A stretch of DNA of 64,000 nucleotides from Chryseobacterium sediminis (GTDB lineage Bacteria; Bacteroidota; Bacteroidia; Flavobacteriales; Weeksellaceae). The notes below the pieces were generated by a model. The model was not told where the DNA came from. It made no database searches and was given only the letters and a program-made list of their open reading frames with translations. This document shows positions 18,733 to 26,754 of the stretch, in pieces (within the stretch, counting starts at the first letter, position 1; the number at the start of each line of letters is the position of its first letter). Both the position numbers and the translations under genes were made by a program. The stretch covers positions 1,293,736 through 1,357,735 of the forward strand of contig NZ_VUNZ01000001.1 of the NCBI RefSeq assembly GCF_008386505.1, written 5' to 3'.

Positions 18733-19404
18733 ATGAAAAAATATATCATTGCAGCCGCTCTTATAATAGGAACCGGTGCTGTTATTACCACCAGTGTACA
18801 ATCATGTACCACATTGGCCACATCAGACATGGGGCTTTCTATTATTAAAAGAATTCTGCTGAATGGTATTGATAAAGGAATGGGTATCTACGGAAACAAG
18901 GAAGCCTTTCTTCAGAATAATATGGTTGACAAGGCACTTCCAAAAGAGTTAAGAGACATCAATTCTATGTTGGAAAAGGTAGCGCCGTCATTGGTTGCTA
19001 AAGAAAGGGATTATATTGCACAGGCCGCAGCTTATACGGTAAATACATCAAAACCTATTCTGGAAGGCGCTGTCAACAGCCTGAATGCTCAGGATGTAAC
19101 CAGAATCATGCAGGGAACTACCGCTACACAGGTTCTGAAAGAAAAAACATCCCAACAGCTTATTGCAGCAATCGCTCCCAAAGTGGATGAGAAACTGAAT
19201 GAATACGGGATTGTAAAAACGATCAACTCCGCATTGTCAGGAAGCAATTTTCTGGGCAGCCTTTTAGGAGGAAATAAAAATACTGTCAATTCCGGAGGAT
19301 TGAGCCAGCTGGCTTCTGAACAACTGGTAAACGGGCTATTCAATATCATTGAAGATTACGAGCATCAGAACTCTAAATCTCTCCTGGGGCCATTTGGAAA
19401 ATAG
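18733..19404 (+). CDS. DUF4197 domain lipoprotein/exported protein
   Basis: 223 residues. N-terminal signal MKKYIIAAALIIGTGAVITT with SVQSC, a plausible lipobox. The rest is alpha-helical and matches the DUF4197 layout: ALPKELRDINSMLEKVAP, a central AQDVTRIMQGTTATQVLKEK (the family has a similar 'DA--I--G---A-T-YF-EKT' segment), LIAAIAPKVDEKLNEYG, and the terminal GLFNIIEDYEHQ. The family is widespread in Gram-negatives and has no established function. First gene on the plus strand here, with the small DUF493 gene 39 bp downstream. Confidence 0.85.
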   Translation: MKKYIIAAALIIGTGAVITTSVQSCTTLATSDMGLSIIKRILLNGIDKGMGIYGNKEAFLQNNMVDKALPKELRDINSMLEKVAPSLVAKERDYIAQAAAYTVNTSKPILEGAVNSLNAQDVTRIMQGTTATQVLKEKTSQQLIAAIAPKVDEKLNEYGIVKTINSALSGSNFLGSLLGGNKNTVNSGGLSQLASEQLVNGLFNIIEDYEHQNSKSLLGPFGK

Positions 19405-19443
19405 GAAAAATTTCGTTATATTTATATTATATTATAATTGCAG

Positions 19444-19749
19444 ATGGATATATTACAAGGAAATCAACACGCAAATCCTGAAGATTTTTACAAGTCTTTG
19501 AAGGATAAACTGGAGGGTCATCATGATTTTCCGGAGGATTATTTATTTAAATTTATTATTCCTACAGACCAGTCAAAGCTTACTGAAATATACAGAGTTT
19601 TTGACGGCATTAAATTTACACTGGGAAACCGCGAAAGTAAAAATGGAAAATACACTGCCTGCAATATCAATGCATTTGTTTTAGATGCAGATCAGGTTGT
19701 GAATATTTATAAAGAAGTAGCAAAAATAGAAGGCGTTATTCTATTGTAA
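19444..19749 (+). CDS. DUF493 (YbeD-like) small protein
   Basis: About 101 residues from the ATG at 19444; an in-frame TTG at 19438 is a less likely start. Sequence features FYKSLKDKLEGHHDFPEDYLFKFIIP and a C-terminal VVNIYKEVAKIEGVILL match the DUF493/YbeD family, a compact ferredoxin-like ACT-type fold proposed to have a small regulatory role. No catalytic residues. It follows the DUF4197 gene closely on the same strand and is ended by a strong terminator, so the two may be one transcript. Confidence 0.85.
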   Translation: MDILQGNQHANPEDFYKSLKDKLEGHHDFPEDYLFKFIIPTDQSKLTEIYRVFDGIKFTLGNRESKNGKYTACNINAFVLDADQVVNIYKEVAKIEGVILL

Positions 19750-19755
19750 AAACAG

Positions 19756-19787
19756 AAACCGTTTCATAGTAATGAAACGGTTTTTTT
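19756..19787 (+). terminator. Rho-independent terminator after the DUF493 gene
   Basis: Perfect 12-bp stem AAACCGTTTCAT/ATGAAACGGTTT with a 4-nt loop, followed by a run of T to 19787. Confidence 0.9.
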
Positions 19788-19812
19788 ATTGTAAAACGTA
19801 AATAAAAACACT

Positions 19813-20283
19813 ATGAACATCCAGTTGATCCTATTTAATATTATTTTAATCACCTCTGCAACAAGTTGTGTTCACAAAAATAACAGTGACAACAGCACAA
19901 CGAATATCACCAATGCAGTACAGCAGCAAAAAATTGAACAGATTCAGTTAGCGGAAAGAACGAGAGGGTTCAGTAAAAGTATTGTCTTTACTCCTTCATT
20001 AAAAACCACAAATACAAACGAAGAGATCGTCAACGCTAAGATATCTTCTGCCGAATGGAAAGCCGTTTCCAGACTTGCTGAAACCCTTGACTTGTCTAAA
20101 ATATCAGATCTTAAATCTCCTACTACAGGCAGACATTCTGATCGAGCTATGGCTGCTTCTATTATTATTACATCCAACGGAAAAGAGTATACTTCTTCAA
20201 GTTTTGATTCCGGACACCCGCCAAAAGAGCTGGAAGCTTTATATAATGCGATAAACGGAGCTGAGAAAGCCAAAAACCAATAA
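19813..20283 (+). CDS. Lipoprotein of unknown function, flavobacterial type
   Basis: 156 residues. The start MNIQLILFNIILITSATSCVH gives a lipobox (SATSC). The second half, DLSKISDLKSPTTGRHSDRA then ASIIITSNGKEYTSSSFDSG and HPPKELEALYNAI, is a pattern I associate with a recurrent group of uncharacterised Bacteroidota lipoproteins. The first half is a low-complexity N/T/Q-rich linker. No catalytic motif is seen. Flanked by terminators on both sides, so it is probably a single-gene unit. Confidence 0.8.
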   Translation: MNIQLILFNIILITSATSCVHKNNSDNSTTNITNAVQQQKIEQIQLAERTRGFSKSIVFTPSLKTTNTNEEIVNAKISSAEWKAVSRLAETLDLSKISDLKSPTTGRHSDRAMAASIIITSNGKEYTSSSFDSGHPPKELEALYNAINGAEKAKNQ

Positions 20284-20287
20284 AATA

Positions 20288-20318
20288 AAAATCCGCTCTT
20301 TTACAGAACGGATTTTTT
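20288..20318. terminator. Bidirectional terminator between convergent genes
   Basis: 12-bp stem with one mismatch (AAAATCCGCTCT against AGAACGGATTTT), loop TTTAC, T-run on the plus side and A-run on the other. It lies between the plus-strand lipoprotein (ends 20283) and the minus-strand ArsC-like gene (ends 20332), serving both. Confidence 0.8.
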
Positions 20319-20331
20319 ATTTATATACTTA

Positions 20332-20682
20332 TTATTTTTCAATAAAGTATTTTACATTTTCAATGGGTCTTCCCAACATGGCGACTGAGCCTTTTACCAG
20401 AATTGGTCTTTGTATCAGAGAAGGGTTTTCTGAGAGAATTTTCAGCCATTCTTCTTCCGAATAATTTTTGTCTGCGTACTTCTCAATATAAAGCTTATCT
20501 GTTTTTCGGATGATATGAAAAACACTTTGGTTAAGCTTTTTCAACACGGTTCTGATCTCAAGAATACTTAGTGGATCTTCAACAATATTAATGATCTCAA
20601 AAGACACTCCGTTTTCGTCAAGATACTCCAGTACAGCATTTGATTTTGAACAGTTCCCGTTATGTAAAACTTTAACTATCAT
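20332..20682 (-). CDS. ArsC/Spx-family thioredoxin-fold protein (arsenate reductase-like)
   Basis: 116 residues from the ATG at 20682; an upstream in-frame TTG at 20697 is less likely. HNGNCSKSNAVLEYLDENG carries the ArsC-family cysteine (Cys11), NIVEDPLSILEIRTVLKKL is the following helix, and LIQRPILVKGSVAMLGRP matches the conserved RPI-V-KG segment with the anion-binding arginine. Glutaredoxin-linked arsenate reductases have this order. No ars operon genes are nearby, so it could equally be a general oxidoreductase of the family (YffB/ArsC-like). Confidence 0.85.
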   Translation of the reverse strand: MIVKVLHNGNCSKSNAVLEYLDENGVSFEIINIVEDPLSILEIRTVLKKLNQSVFHIIRKTDKLYIEKYADKNYSEEEWLKILSENPSLIQRPILVKGSVAMLGRPIENVKYFIEK

Positions 20683-20770
20683 GATATAAGTATTCAAAAA
20701 ATTAAAACTTCTTTTAACAAATTTACCAAGAATTACCTTGAGTATGTCTTAATGTACTGATAAAAATATG

Positions 20771-21385
20771 TTAAAACAAGCCATGTAATTCTGCCTCAAT
20801 TTTCTCCAGTATAAATCCGAAATCTTCCGGTTTTTCTACAAAATCAAGATCATCTACTTCTACAATCAGAAGCTTTCCTTCAGTATAGTTAGAAATCCAT
20901 TTGTCATATTTCTGATTCAGTTTTGAAAGATATTCAATGCTGATAGAAGCTTCGTATTCACGGCCTCTTTTATAGATTTTTTTAACGAGATTAGGGACAT
21001 CTGACTTCAGATAGATCAGCAGGTCAGGAGCTGATACAAAAGACTTCATCAGATCAAAAACCGATGAATAATTATTGAAATCTCTGTCTGAAAGAAGATT
21101 CATATCATTTAAGTTTTCTGCAAAAATATGAGCATCTTCGTAAATGGTACGATCCTGAATGATGTTTTTACCACTTTCTCTGATCTCTTTTACCTGACGG
21201 AATCTGCTTCCCAGAAAATAAACCTGCAGTGCGAAACTCCACTTGCTCATATCTGAATAAAAATCCTCAAGATAAGGGTTATGATCTACGTCTTCAAATT
21301 GTGCATCCCATCCGTAATGCTTGGAAAGCATTGTCGTCAACGTTGTTTTCCCTGCTCCAATGTTTCCTGTAACCGCAATATGCAT
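20771..21385 (-). CDS. Deoxynucleoside kinase (dNK family)
   Basis: 204 residues. P-loop GNIGAGKTTL at residues 7-16, the substrate-binding EDVDHNPYLEDFY, the DRTIYEDAHIFA signature (DR-[SI]-YED in dNK enzymes), a lid arginine region KKIYKRGREYE, and helical flanks. It phosphorylates deoxynucleosides (deoxyadenosine or deoxyguanosine likely) in the salvage pathway in the cytoplasm. It lies 24 bp downstream of the gene at 21410-22372 in the same direction, probably a loose operon. Base specificity cannot be read with confidence. Confidence 0.92.
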   Translation of the reverse strand: MHIAVTGNIGAGKTTLTTMLSKHYGWDAQFEDVDHNPYLEDFYSDMSKWSFALQVYFLGSRFRQVKEIRESGKNIIQDRTIYEDAHIFAENLNDMNLLSDRDFNNYSSVFDLMKSFVSAPDLLIYLKSDVPNLVKKIYKRGREYEASISIEYLSKLNQKYDKWISNYTEGKLLIVEVDDLDFVEKPEDFGFILEKIEAELHGLF

Positions 21386-21409
21386 ATTCTTTTTCCTTGT
21401 ATTTACTGA

Positions 21410-22372
21410 TTAATTGATAAGCTTTTCGATTCCCTCAGTCTGAACTTTAGAAGTGTCTTCAAGCAATTTCTGCAGCGTATTGTCTGAAGGCTTCTCATCT
21501 TTATTCTCAATGGGTTTTTCTTCAGTTTTTTCTACTGGTTTTTCTGTAGATTGCTGTAGAGATTCCGGCTGAGCTTCAAGCTGTTTCTGCTGTTTGGCTT
21601 TCTTTACTTTTTCAAGGCTGTAAAGATAGAGTTTGTTCCCCTTGATTTCAAAATAAGAAAGGATGTTTTTATCCACAATTTGCGCCTCCGGATCTTCAAA
21701 AATCGTCACCATTCCTTTTTCAGGAACGTATTGTGAAATGAAATTACTGGCCACAACCAGAATTGCGTCATTCTCTCTTCTAAAGCGTTTTCCGTTTTCT
21801 AAAGGGGCTTCAAAAAGTTTTTCAAATTTCAGGCTGTAAATCCTGATATGTTTTCTTGTTAAAATATAGACTTTATTTTCGTAGACCAGCATATCCATCA
21901 TATCTTCAAAACTGATATCAAACGGATAAGAATTGATCGTAGTATCGTTTCTGAAATTGTACTGTATCAGACGTTTTGTACTGTCATCCAAAAGCCATAG
22001 CTGCTGCAGATCTTCGGCATAAGCCATTCTGATGAAACCAAATTTCTGCTTAAAATCAAGCCTTTGAATTTCATTCATATTCTGATCTACAAACTTCATT
22101 TCCTGAGCATTTTCAGAGAACAAAGGTACATTGAGGGGGTTTTGTACATTCTGCACTTTGTAAGGAACAGTAAGCATCATTTTCCCGATCTGCTTTCCTA
22201 ACGAGTCGTATTTGGTAAAACTAAAATCTTTGTTTTTATAGATATACAGATTTCCGTAGTCATCGGCAAGCATATCTTTAGCTTCCTTCAATTTTAAAGT
22301 ATCTAAAGGGAGAATATTCTGCGCAGAAAATGTACAGAAAGCAAAAGTCAATATCAGATATAGTAATCTCAA
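21410..22372 (-). CDS. Exported protein of unknown function with propeller-like N-terminus and charged tail
   Basis: 320 residues. Signal peptide MRLLYLILTFAFCTFSAQ. The body has regularly spaced beta-strand pairs (DDYGNLYIYKNKDFSFTKYD, QLWLLDDSTKRLIQYNF, NKVYILTRKHIRIYSL) suggesting a beta-propeller or sandwich. The last ~60 residues are low-complexity K/E/Q/P-rich (EKPVEKTEEKPIENKDEKP). Such proteins occur next to nucleoside kinase genes in Chryseobacterium-like genomes, but I recognise no domain name. A role in envelope binding is a guess only. Confidence 0.8.
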   Translation of the reverse strand: MRLLYLILTFAFCTFSAQNILPLDTLKLKEAKDMLADDYGNLYIYKNKDFSFTKYDSLGKQIGKMMLTVPYKVQNVQNPLNVPLFSENAQEMKFVDQNMNEIQRLDFKQKFGFIRMAYAEDLQQLWLLDDSTKRLIQYNFRNDTTINSYPFDISFEDMMDMLVYENKVYILTRKHIRIYSLKFEKLFEAPLENGKRFRRENDAILVVASNFISQYVPEKGMVTIFEDPEAQIVDKNILSYFEIKGNKLYLYSLEKVKKAKQQKQLEAQPESLQQSTEKPVEKTEEKPIENKDEKPSDNTLQKLLEDTSKVQTEGIEKLIN

Positions 22373-22391
22373 AATTCTTTTTTACTAAAGA

Positions 22392-22413
22392 TAGCGCTCC
22401 TCATGGAACGCTA
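22392..22413 (-). terminator. Possible weak terminator after the glutaminyl cyclase gene
   Basis: 9-bp stem with one mismatch (TAGCGCTCC/GGAACGCTA), loop TCAT, followed on the minus strand by ATCTTTAGTAAAAAAG, so no clean U-run. It lies in the 92-bp gap upstream of the gene at 21410-22372. Confidence 0.4.
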
Positions 22414-22464
22414 CCAATTTACATACTTTATTTTATTCAGATAGAAATTGTTATTAAACTTTTG

Positions 22465-23487
22465 TTATTTAATTACAACTTCATAAATCTTCGGCCAGTT
22501 CTTCCCTGTTACCAGCATATTATCGCCTTTGAAAGCAATTCCGTTCAATACATCATCACTTCCTTTTGTGTTCTGTTTGGCAATTTCTGTGAAATCAAAA
22601 GTTCCCACAACTTCACCGTTGGCAGGATTAATTTTTAAAATTATCGGTTTCTGCCATACATTGGCATAGATAAATCCATTGTGATATTCTAGCTCATTCA
22701 ATTGATCATAAGCCTGAGCGCTACCGGCAACAGCGATATATTTAATCAGTTTTGAAGGGTTATTGACATCAAGGAAATACAACAGTTTACTTCCGTCAGA
22801 AGCAATCAGGTTTTTCCCGTCATACGTAAGTCCCCAACCTTCACCTAATACATTTGGATAAGCAAATTCTGAAAGCAGTTTTAAAGAGTTCTTATCATAG
22901 ATATACCCTTTTTTGCTCTGCCATGTCAGCTGATAAACTTTATCTCCTACAATAGTACTTCCTTCAGAAAAGTCTTCTTGAGCCTGTTTGGTAGAAGCAA
23001 GCGGCGTTGTAGTTCCCAATGTATATTTTAAAATCTGGGAAGCTCCGTTCTGACCGTCACTTTCATAGATGGTATTTCCTTCCACCTGGAAACCTTGTAC
23101 AAAGTTTTTAGGATCGTGAGGATATTCTGCTACTATCTGGTAAGGAATATTTTTTTCAGGATTTTTTGCAAATACATTAATGGTAGCATCCTGATTCAAT
23201 ACTTCTCCTCCTTTTGTTTTAATGTTGAATGTAACAGCATTATCACCTAATGTGAAAAATTTAGGATCAACGGTTAAATCTGTTGTTTCTTTATCTCCAA
23301 AGCTGATGGTTACACTTTCTGCATTTTCCGTTACTTCTTTCGGAAGCTCTAGCTTATCTCCGAAATGGTATCCTTTCGTCTCCATTGAATTATTATAAGT
23401 ATTCAGTGTATCAAGAATTTCTTTATTCTTGTTACAAGATGCCAGTAATAAAATCGCTGCGAAACCCGCTATTATATTTTTTTTCAT
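22465..23487 (-). CDS. Glutaminyl-peptide cyclotransferase (PF05096-type) lipoprotein
   Basis: 340 residues. Lipoprotein signal MKKNIIAGFAAILLLASCNK. The ~95-residue N-terminal part is Ig-like; residues ~110-340 form the five-bladed propeller of plant/bacterial glutaminyl cyclases: HDPKNFVQGFQVEGNTIYES, GEGWGLTYDGKNLIASDGS, LNELEYHNGFIYANVWQ and LNGIAFKGDNMLVTGKNWP are the family's signature blades. It converts N-terminal glutamine to pyroglutamate on exported proteins, which fits a cell whose signal peptides mostly end in A-Q, leaving Gln at the mature N-terminus. Periplasmic or outer-membrane location. Confidence 0.9.
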   Translation of the reverse strand: MKKNIIAGFAAILLLASCNKNKEILDTLNTYNNSMETKGYHFGDKLELPKEVTENAESVTISFGDKETTDLTVDPKFFTLGDNAVTFNIKTKGGEVLNQDATINVFAKNPEKNIPYQIVAEYPHDPKNFVQGFQVEGNTIYESDGQNGASQILKYTLGTTTPLASTKQAQEDFSEGSTIVGDKVYQLTWQSKKGYIYDKNSLKLLSEFAYPNVLGEGWGLTYDGKNLIASDGSKLLYFLDVNNPSKLIKYIAVAGSAQAYDQLNELEYHNGFIYANVWQKPIILKINPANGEVVGTFDFTEIAKQNTKGSDDVLNGIAFKGDNMLVTGKNWPKIYEVVIK

Positions 23488-23522
23488 TGAATTTCTAAAT
23501 ATTTCCCCAAAAATAGCAAATT

Positions 23523-23906
23523 TTATTCCGTATTGCCAATATTATCTATGGGTTCTCCAAATTGTAATATATAACCGTTATTATCATAGACTGCAAATTC
23601 CCTCATTCCCCACTCAAAAGATTCAATTTCATAGCATATTTTAGCCTTTGTTTTAAGGTCTTCCCAAAACTCATCCACCTTATTTACATTAAAATAAAAT
23701 GAGCCGGAAAAACCTATTGAAGTTTTTGTTTCATGCTGATTAGGCTGAGAAAGCATGATGTATATTTCATCTTTACGAAGGGAAGCCCATTCCCAGTCAT
23801 CATTTCTATCTATCAAGGTAAAACCGAGAACACGCATATAAAATCCTATGGTCTCATCAAGATTTTCTGTCCAGAGAATAGGACGAAGTGCAGTAAATTG
23901 TGTCAT
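23523..23906 (-). CDS. VOC/glyoxalase-superfamily protein
   Basis: 127 residues. A single vicinal-oxygen-chelate module pair: RPILWTENLDETIGFYMRVLG at the N-terminus and REFAVYDNNGYILQFGEP at the C-terminus. The position usually holding a metal-binding Glu reads F/Q here, so a bleomycin-resistance-like binding role is as likely as catalysis. It overlaps the GNAT gene by 4 bp (ATGA), showing translational coupling. Confidence 0.85.
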   Translation of the reverse strand: MTQFTALRPILWTENLDETIGFYMRVLGFTLIDRNDDWEWASLRKDEIYIMLSQPNQHETKTSIGFSGSFYFNVNKVDEFWEDLKTKAKICYEIESFEWGMREFAVYDNNGYILQFGEPIDNIGNTE

Positions 23907-24409
23907 GATTCCTGTAATTCAAAGGTATTTCTATGGATTTTCATATTCAGGGAAATCCAAGTTTCTGTATCAATCGTTGCTTCACTCTTAACTTCAGGGT
24001 CAAAAGCAAAACCTACTTTCCGGTAACATTCAATAGCTCCGGTATTCCAATCATAAACATTCAGTTCTGCAGTTTCTTTATCAAAGTGACTGAAACCATA
24101 TTTCAGAAGTTCCTGCATTACCTTCTTTCCGTAGCCTTTTCCTCTGTTGTTCTCATCCCAGATCAGAATTCTACCCAACAGAAATGTTTTCTCCTTTAAA
24201 AAAATCTGAGCATGGCCAATTATTGTTCCTGTTTGATCTGCAATGGTAAACAGGGTTCTGTTTTTATCAGACAGGTCAGTTTCCAACTGTTCTGCTGTAA
24301 GAGGAAAGCGGTATACAGGTCCGGCAAACTGAAGAAGCATTCTTTCATCTTCTATCTTTGAAATCAGCAGTGGTGCATCCTGAATGGTAAAGGGATGTAA
24401 TGTAATCAT
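23903..24409 (-). CDS. GNAT-family N-acetyltransferase
   Basis: 168 residues. GNAT core with ILIWDENNRGKGYGKKVMQ (the acetyl-CoA motif R-G-G-[YF]-G) and LNVYDWNTGAIECYRKVGFAF (C-terminal motif B), N-terminal MITLHPFTIQDAPLLISKI. It resembles RimJ/RimL-type acetyltransferases; the acceptor is unknown. Sits between a VOC gene (4-bp overlap) and an SRPBCC gene (3-bp gap), forming a small operon. Confidence 0.88.
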   Translation of the reverse strand: MITLHPFTIQDAPLLISKIEDERMLLQFAGPVYRFPLTAEQLETDLSDKNRTLFTIADQTGTIIGHAQIFLKEKTFLLGRILIWDENNRGKGYGKKVMQELLKYGFSHFDKETAELNVYDWNTGAIECYRKVGFAFDPEVKSEATIDTETWISLNMKIHRNTFELQES

Positions 24410-24412
24410 GGT

Positions 24413-24838
24413 CTACTTTTCTAAATATTCTTTTAAACTCTGTCCCAAAATAGTGTTCCAGCCTTCTGTAAAATTTTCTCTTGAAAAACCCTCTCCTAAA
24501 TCTTTGAAGTTTTCAATTCCTTCATGAGTCAGCTTTACAAGAGTCTGCCCGTCCGCTGGAAATAATTCCCATGTGACAACAGTCTTTTGTGCTGAAAAAT
24601 CAGGATACGACCACGTATGTTTCAGTTTCTGGTGAGGTATTATTTCTAAAATCTCACCCTGATGATGGTATTTATTTTCTCCTCCGGGTTCGTAGAAATT
24701 AAATTCTTCACCTATTTCTAATTTAAAATCCTGGATATCAAAATACCAGGATTTCATTTCATTTTTATCGGTCAATGCATTCCATACTTTTTCAGCCGGA
24801 GCATTTATTTTGTATTGCACAGTGATGGGTGTACTCAT
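24413..24838 (-). CDS. SRPBCC/AHSA1-domain protein
   Basis: 141 residues. Starts with ITVQYKINAPAEKVWNALTD, the typical N-terminal strand and helix of Aha1/START-like SRPBCC proteins, contains HKLKHTWSYPDF-like strands, and ends with the amphipathic helix NFTEGWNTILGQSLKEYLEK that covers the ligand pocket. A hydrophobic-ligand binding or chaperone-cofactor role is possible; ligand unknown. First gene of the VOC/GNAT/SRPBCC group. Confidence 0.88.
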   Translation of the reverse strand: MSTPITVQYKINAPAEKVWNALTDKNEMKSWYFDIQDFKLEIGEEFNFYEPGGENKYHHQGEILEIIPHQKLKHTWSYPDFSAQKTVVTWELFPADGQTLVKLTHEGIENFKDLGEGFSRENFTEGWNTILGQSLKEYLEK

Positions 24839-24886
24839 ATTATGGATTTAATATGTTTAAATGTACACATTTTGTCCGTAATATTT

Positions 24887-25047
24887 AACCACAAAAGTCA
24901 CAAAAATTTTATCTCTTAATGGTTTAAAACCTAAGTTTATACTCCTGAAAAGCACACTTAAATCATTAAAATCTAACGATTTTCATTTTATTATCTTTTC
25001 ACCATTCGAGCTTCTTCATTCAATATTCTTTTGTGACTTTTGTGGTT
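24887..25047. repeat. MITE-like element with perfect 19-bp terminal inverted repeats
   Basis: 161 bp in the gap between the SRPBCC and antiporter genes. The ends AACCACAAAAGTCACAAAA (24887-24905) and TTTTGTGACTTTTGTGGTT (25029-25047) are exact reverse complements. The interior is AT-rich and non-coding. No transposase is inside. The right end lies 10 bp from the stop of the antiporter gene, so transcripts of that gene read into the element. Confidence 0.75.
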
Positions 25048-25056
25048 CTTTTTTTA

Positions 25057-26670
25057 TTATCCGTGTGAAAATCCGGTGATCTTTGCTTCATCAAAATCCA
25101 ATTGCATTTCAATGGTTCTCATCACATGATCGTCAAATATTTTTTCTCTTTTCATTCTGTGCAGTTCATTTCTCTGAGCCTGAATGATCTGTCGAAGGAC
25201 ATCTTTGTTTTCATTAATGGCTGATACATAATCTCCTGTGGAAGCCATACATTGGGCTTTGTCTGCCATCAGCATCATTTCATTTTCCAGCTTATGTTTT
25301 TGATGACGCACTAAGCTGTTTGTGACTGCCAGTTCGGAAAAGTCATTATCCAGTTTGTGTAATGCGGTTTCTTTCAGCTTACGCATAAGAATCACTTCCT
25401 GTTTTTCTTCAGGCAGTTCACTTCCGGCATCCTGAATATTCAATAATTTCAGTATTGGACTTAGCAATAACCCCTGTCCTACCAGAGTAATTAATATAAT
25501 AACAAAAGTTACAAATAAAATAATGTTCCGGTGTGGAAATGCTTCTCCGTTTGGTAAGAAGGCAGGAATTGACAATGCTGCAGCCAGTGAAACGACTCCT
25601 CTCATCGCCGCAAAACTGATGATGAATGGTTCCCGCCAATCCGGTTTGGGAACTTTTAATCTTAATTCTTTGGAACAGACTCTTGGGAAATACATCAATG
25701 CATAACTGTACAGAATTCTTGTCCCGATAATTGCTCCTCCAATTACTACACTGTAGAAAATTCCCTCAGAAATAGTGTATTCTTTCATTCCTTCCACTAC
25801 AATGGGAAGTTCAAGACCAATCAGGATAAAAATGATTGTATTCATCAGGAATATCAGAACACTCCACACGTTCCCGGACTGTATCCTTGAGGTGTGGCTC
25901 AAATAACAGTGTGAATTGTAAGACATCAGTAATCCTCCGGCCACTACTGCCAGCACTCCTGAAAAATGGAAATGCTCCGCTCCCACATACATAATGTAAG
26001 GTACAATAAGGGTAATAATGGTATCAATATTAGAATTGGTAGGAATTATTCTAAGCAATGCTCCAAATAAAAAGCCTACCGCTACTCCCACAGCAATTCC
26101 TCCGATCGCCATTGTAAAGAAATCCTGAACAGCATCCCTCCAGATAAACTGTCCTGAAATAACCGCTGCAAGGGCAAATTTAAATACAATTAAACTGGAT
26201 GCATCATTGATAAGACTTTCTCCTTCCAGAATATTGGTAATTTTTTTAGGAATTTTCATATGTTTCAGCACCGAAGTGGCTGCTACCGCATCCGGTGGAG
26301 AATTTACCCCTCCCAGCAAAAATCCCATTGCTACCGTAAGCCCCGGAATAATTGAAGAAGAAAGATAAGCCACCACGATGGATGTTAAAAATACCAATCC
26401 GAAAGCCATTGAAAATATTTGTTTTCTCCATTTATGAAAGTCCTGCCATGAAGTAAACCAAGCCGCTTCAAACAGAATAGGCGGCAGGAAAATAAGGAAA
26501 ACAAGATCAGGTTCTATTTCTATACGCGGCATTCCCGGCACAAAGCTAATCAGCAACCCTGCAATCACAAGAAAAATCGGGTAAGCGACTTTTAGTTTTT
26601 GGCCGATCATTACCAATATCATCACAGACAGCAGTACTGCAATGGATATTATAACATAGCTGTGAATCAT
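25057..26670 (-). CDS. CPA1-family Na+/H+ antiporter
   Basis: 537 residues. About 12 transmembrane helices in the first ~410 residues, starting at the N-terminus with no signal peptide. The CPA1 motifs are present: FLPPILFEAAW (amiloride-site-like), NSPPDAVAA with Asp127, and EGESLINDASSLIVF with Asn155-Asp156, the cation-binding pair of NhaP/NHE-type exchangers. A ~120-residue charged cytoplasmic tail follows (HKLENEMMLMADKAQ). It exchanges Na+ (or K+) for H+ at the inner membrane for pH and salt balance. Single gene; its 3' end abuts the MITE-like element. Confidence 0.93.
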   Translation of the reverse strand: MIHSYVIISIAVLLSVMILVMIGQKLKVAYPIFLVIAGLLISFVPGMPRIEIEPDLVFLIFLPPILFEAAWFTSWQDFHKWRKQIFSMAFGLVFLTSIVVAYLSSSIIPGLTVAMGFLLGGVNSPPDAVAATSVLKHMKIPKKITNILEGESLINDASSLIVFKFALAAVISGQFIWRDAVQDFFTMAIGGIAVGVAVGFLFGALLRIIPTNSNIDTIITLIVPYIMYVGAEHFHFSGVLAVVAGGLLMSYNSHCYLSHTSRIQSGNVWSVLIFLMNTIIFILIGLELPIVVEGMKEYTISEGIFYSVVIGGAIIGTRILYSYALMYFPRVCSKELRLKVPKPDWREPFIISFAAMRGVVSLAAALSIPAFLPNGEAFPHRNIILFVTFVIILITLVGQGLLLSPILKLLNIQDAGSELPEEKQEVILMRKLKETALHKLDNDFSELAVTNSLVRHQKHKLENEMMLMADKAQCMASTGDYVSAINENKDVLRQIIQAQRNELHRMKREKIFDDHVMRTIEMQLDFDEAKITGFSHG

Positions 26671-26754
26671 TTTTAAGTTGTTTTTTTAAGTGTTATTTTT
26701 TTGATTAAAAATTTTCTGATTTTATGGAAAATATCTTAATCTTTTAATTTAAAA

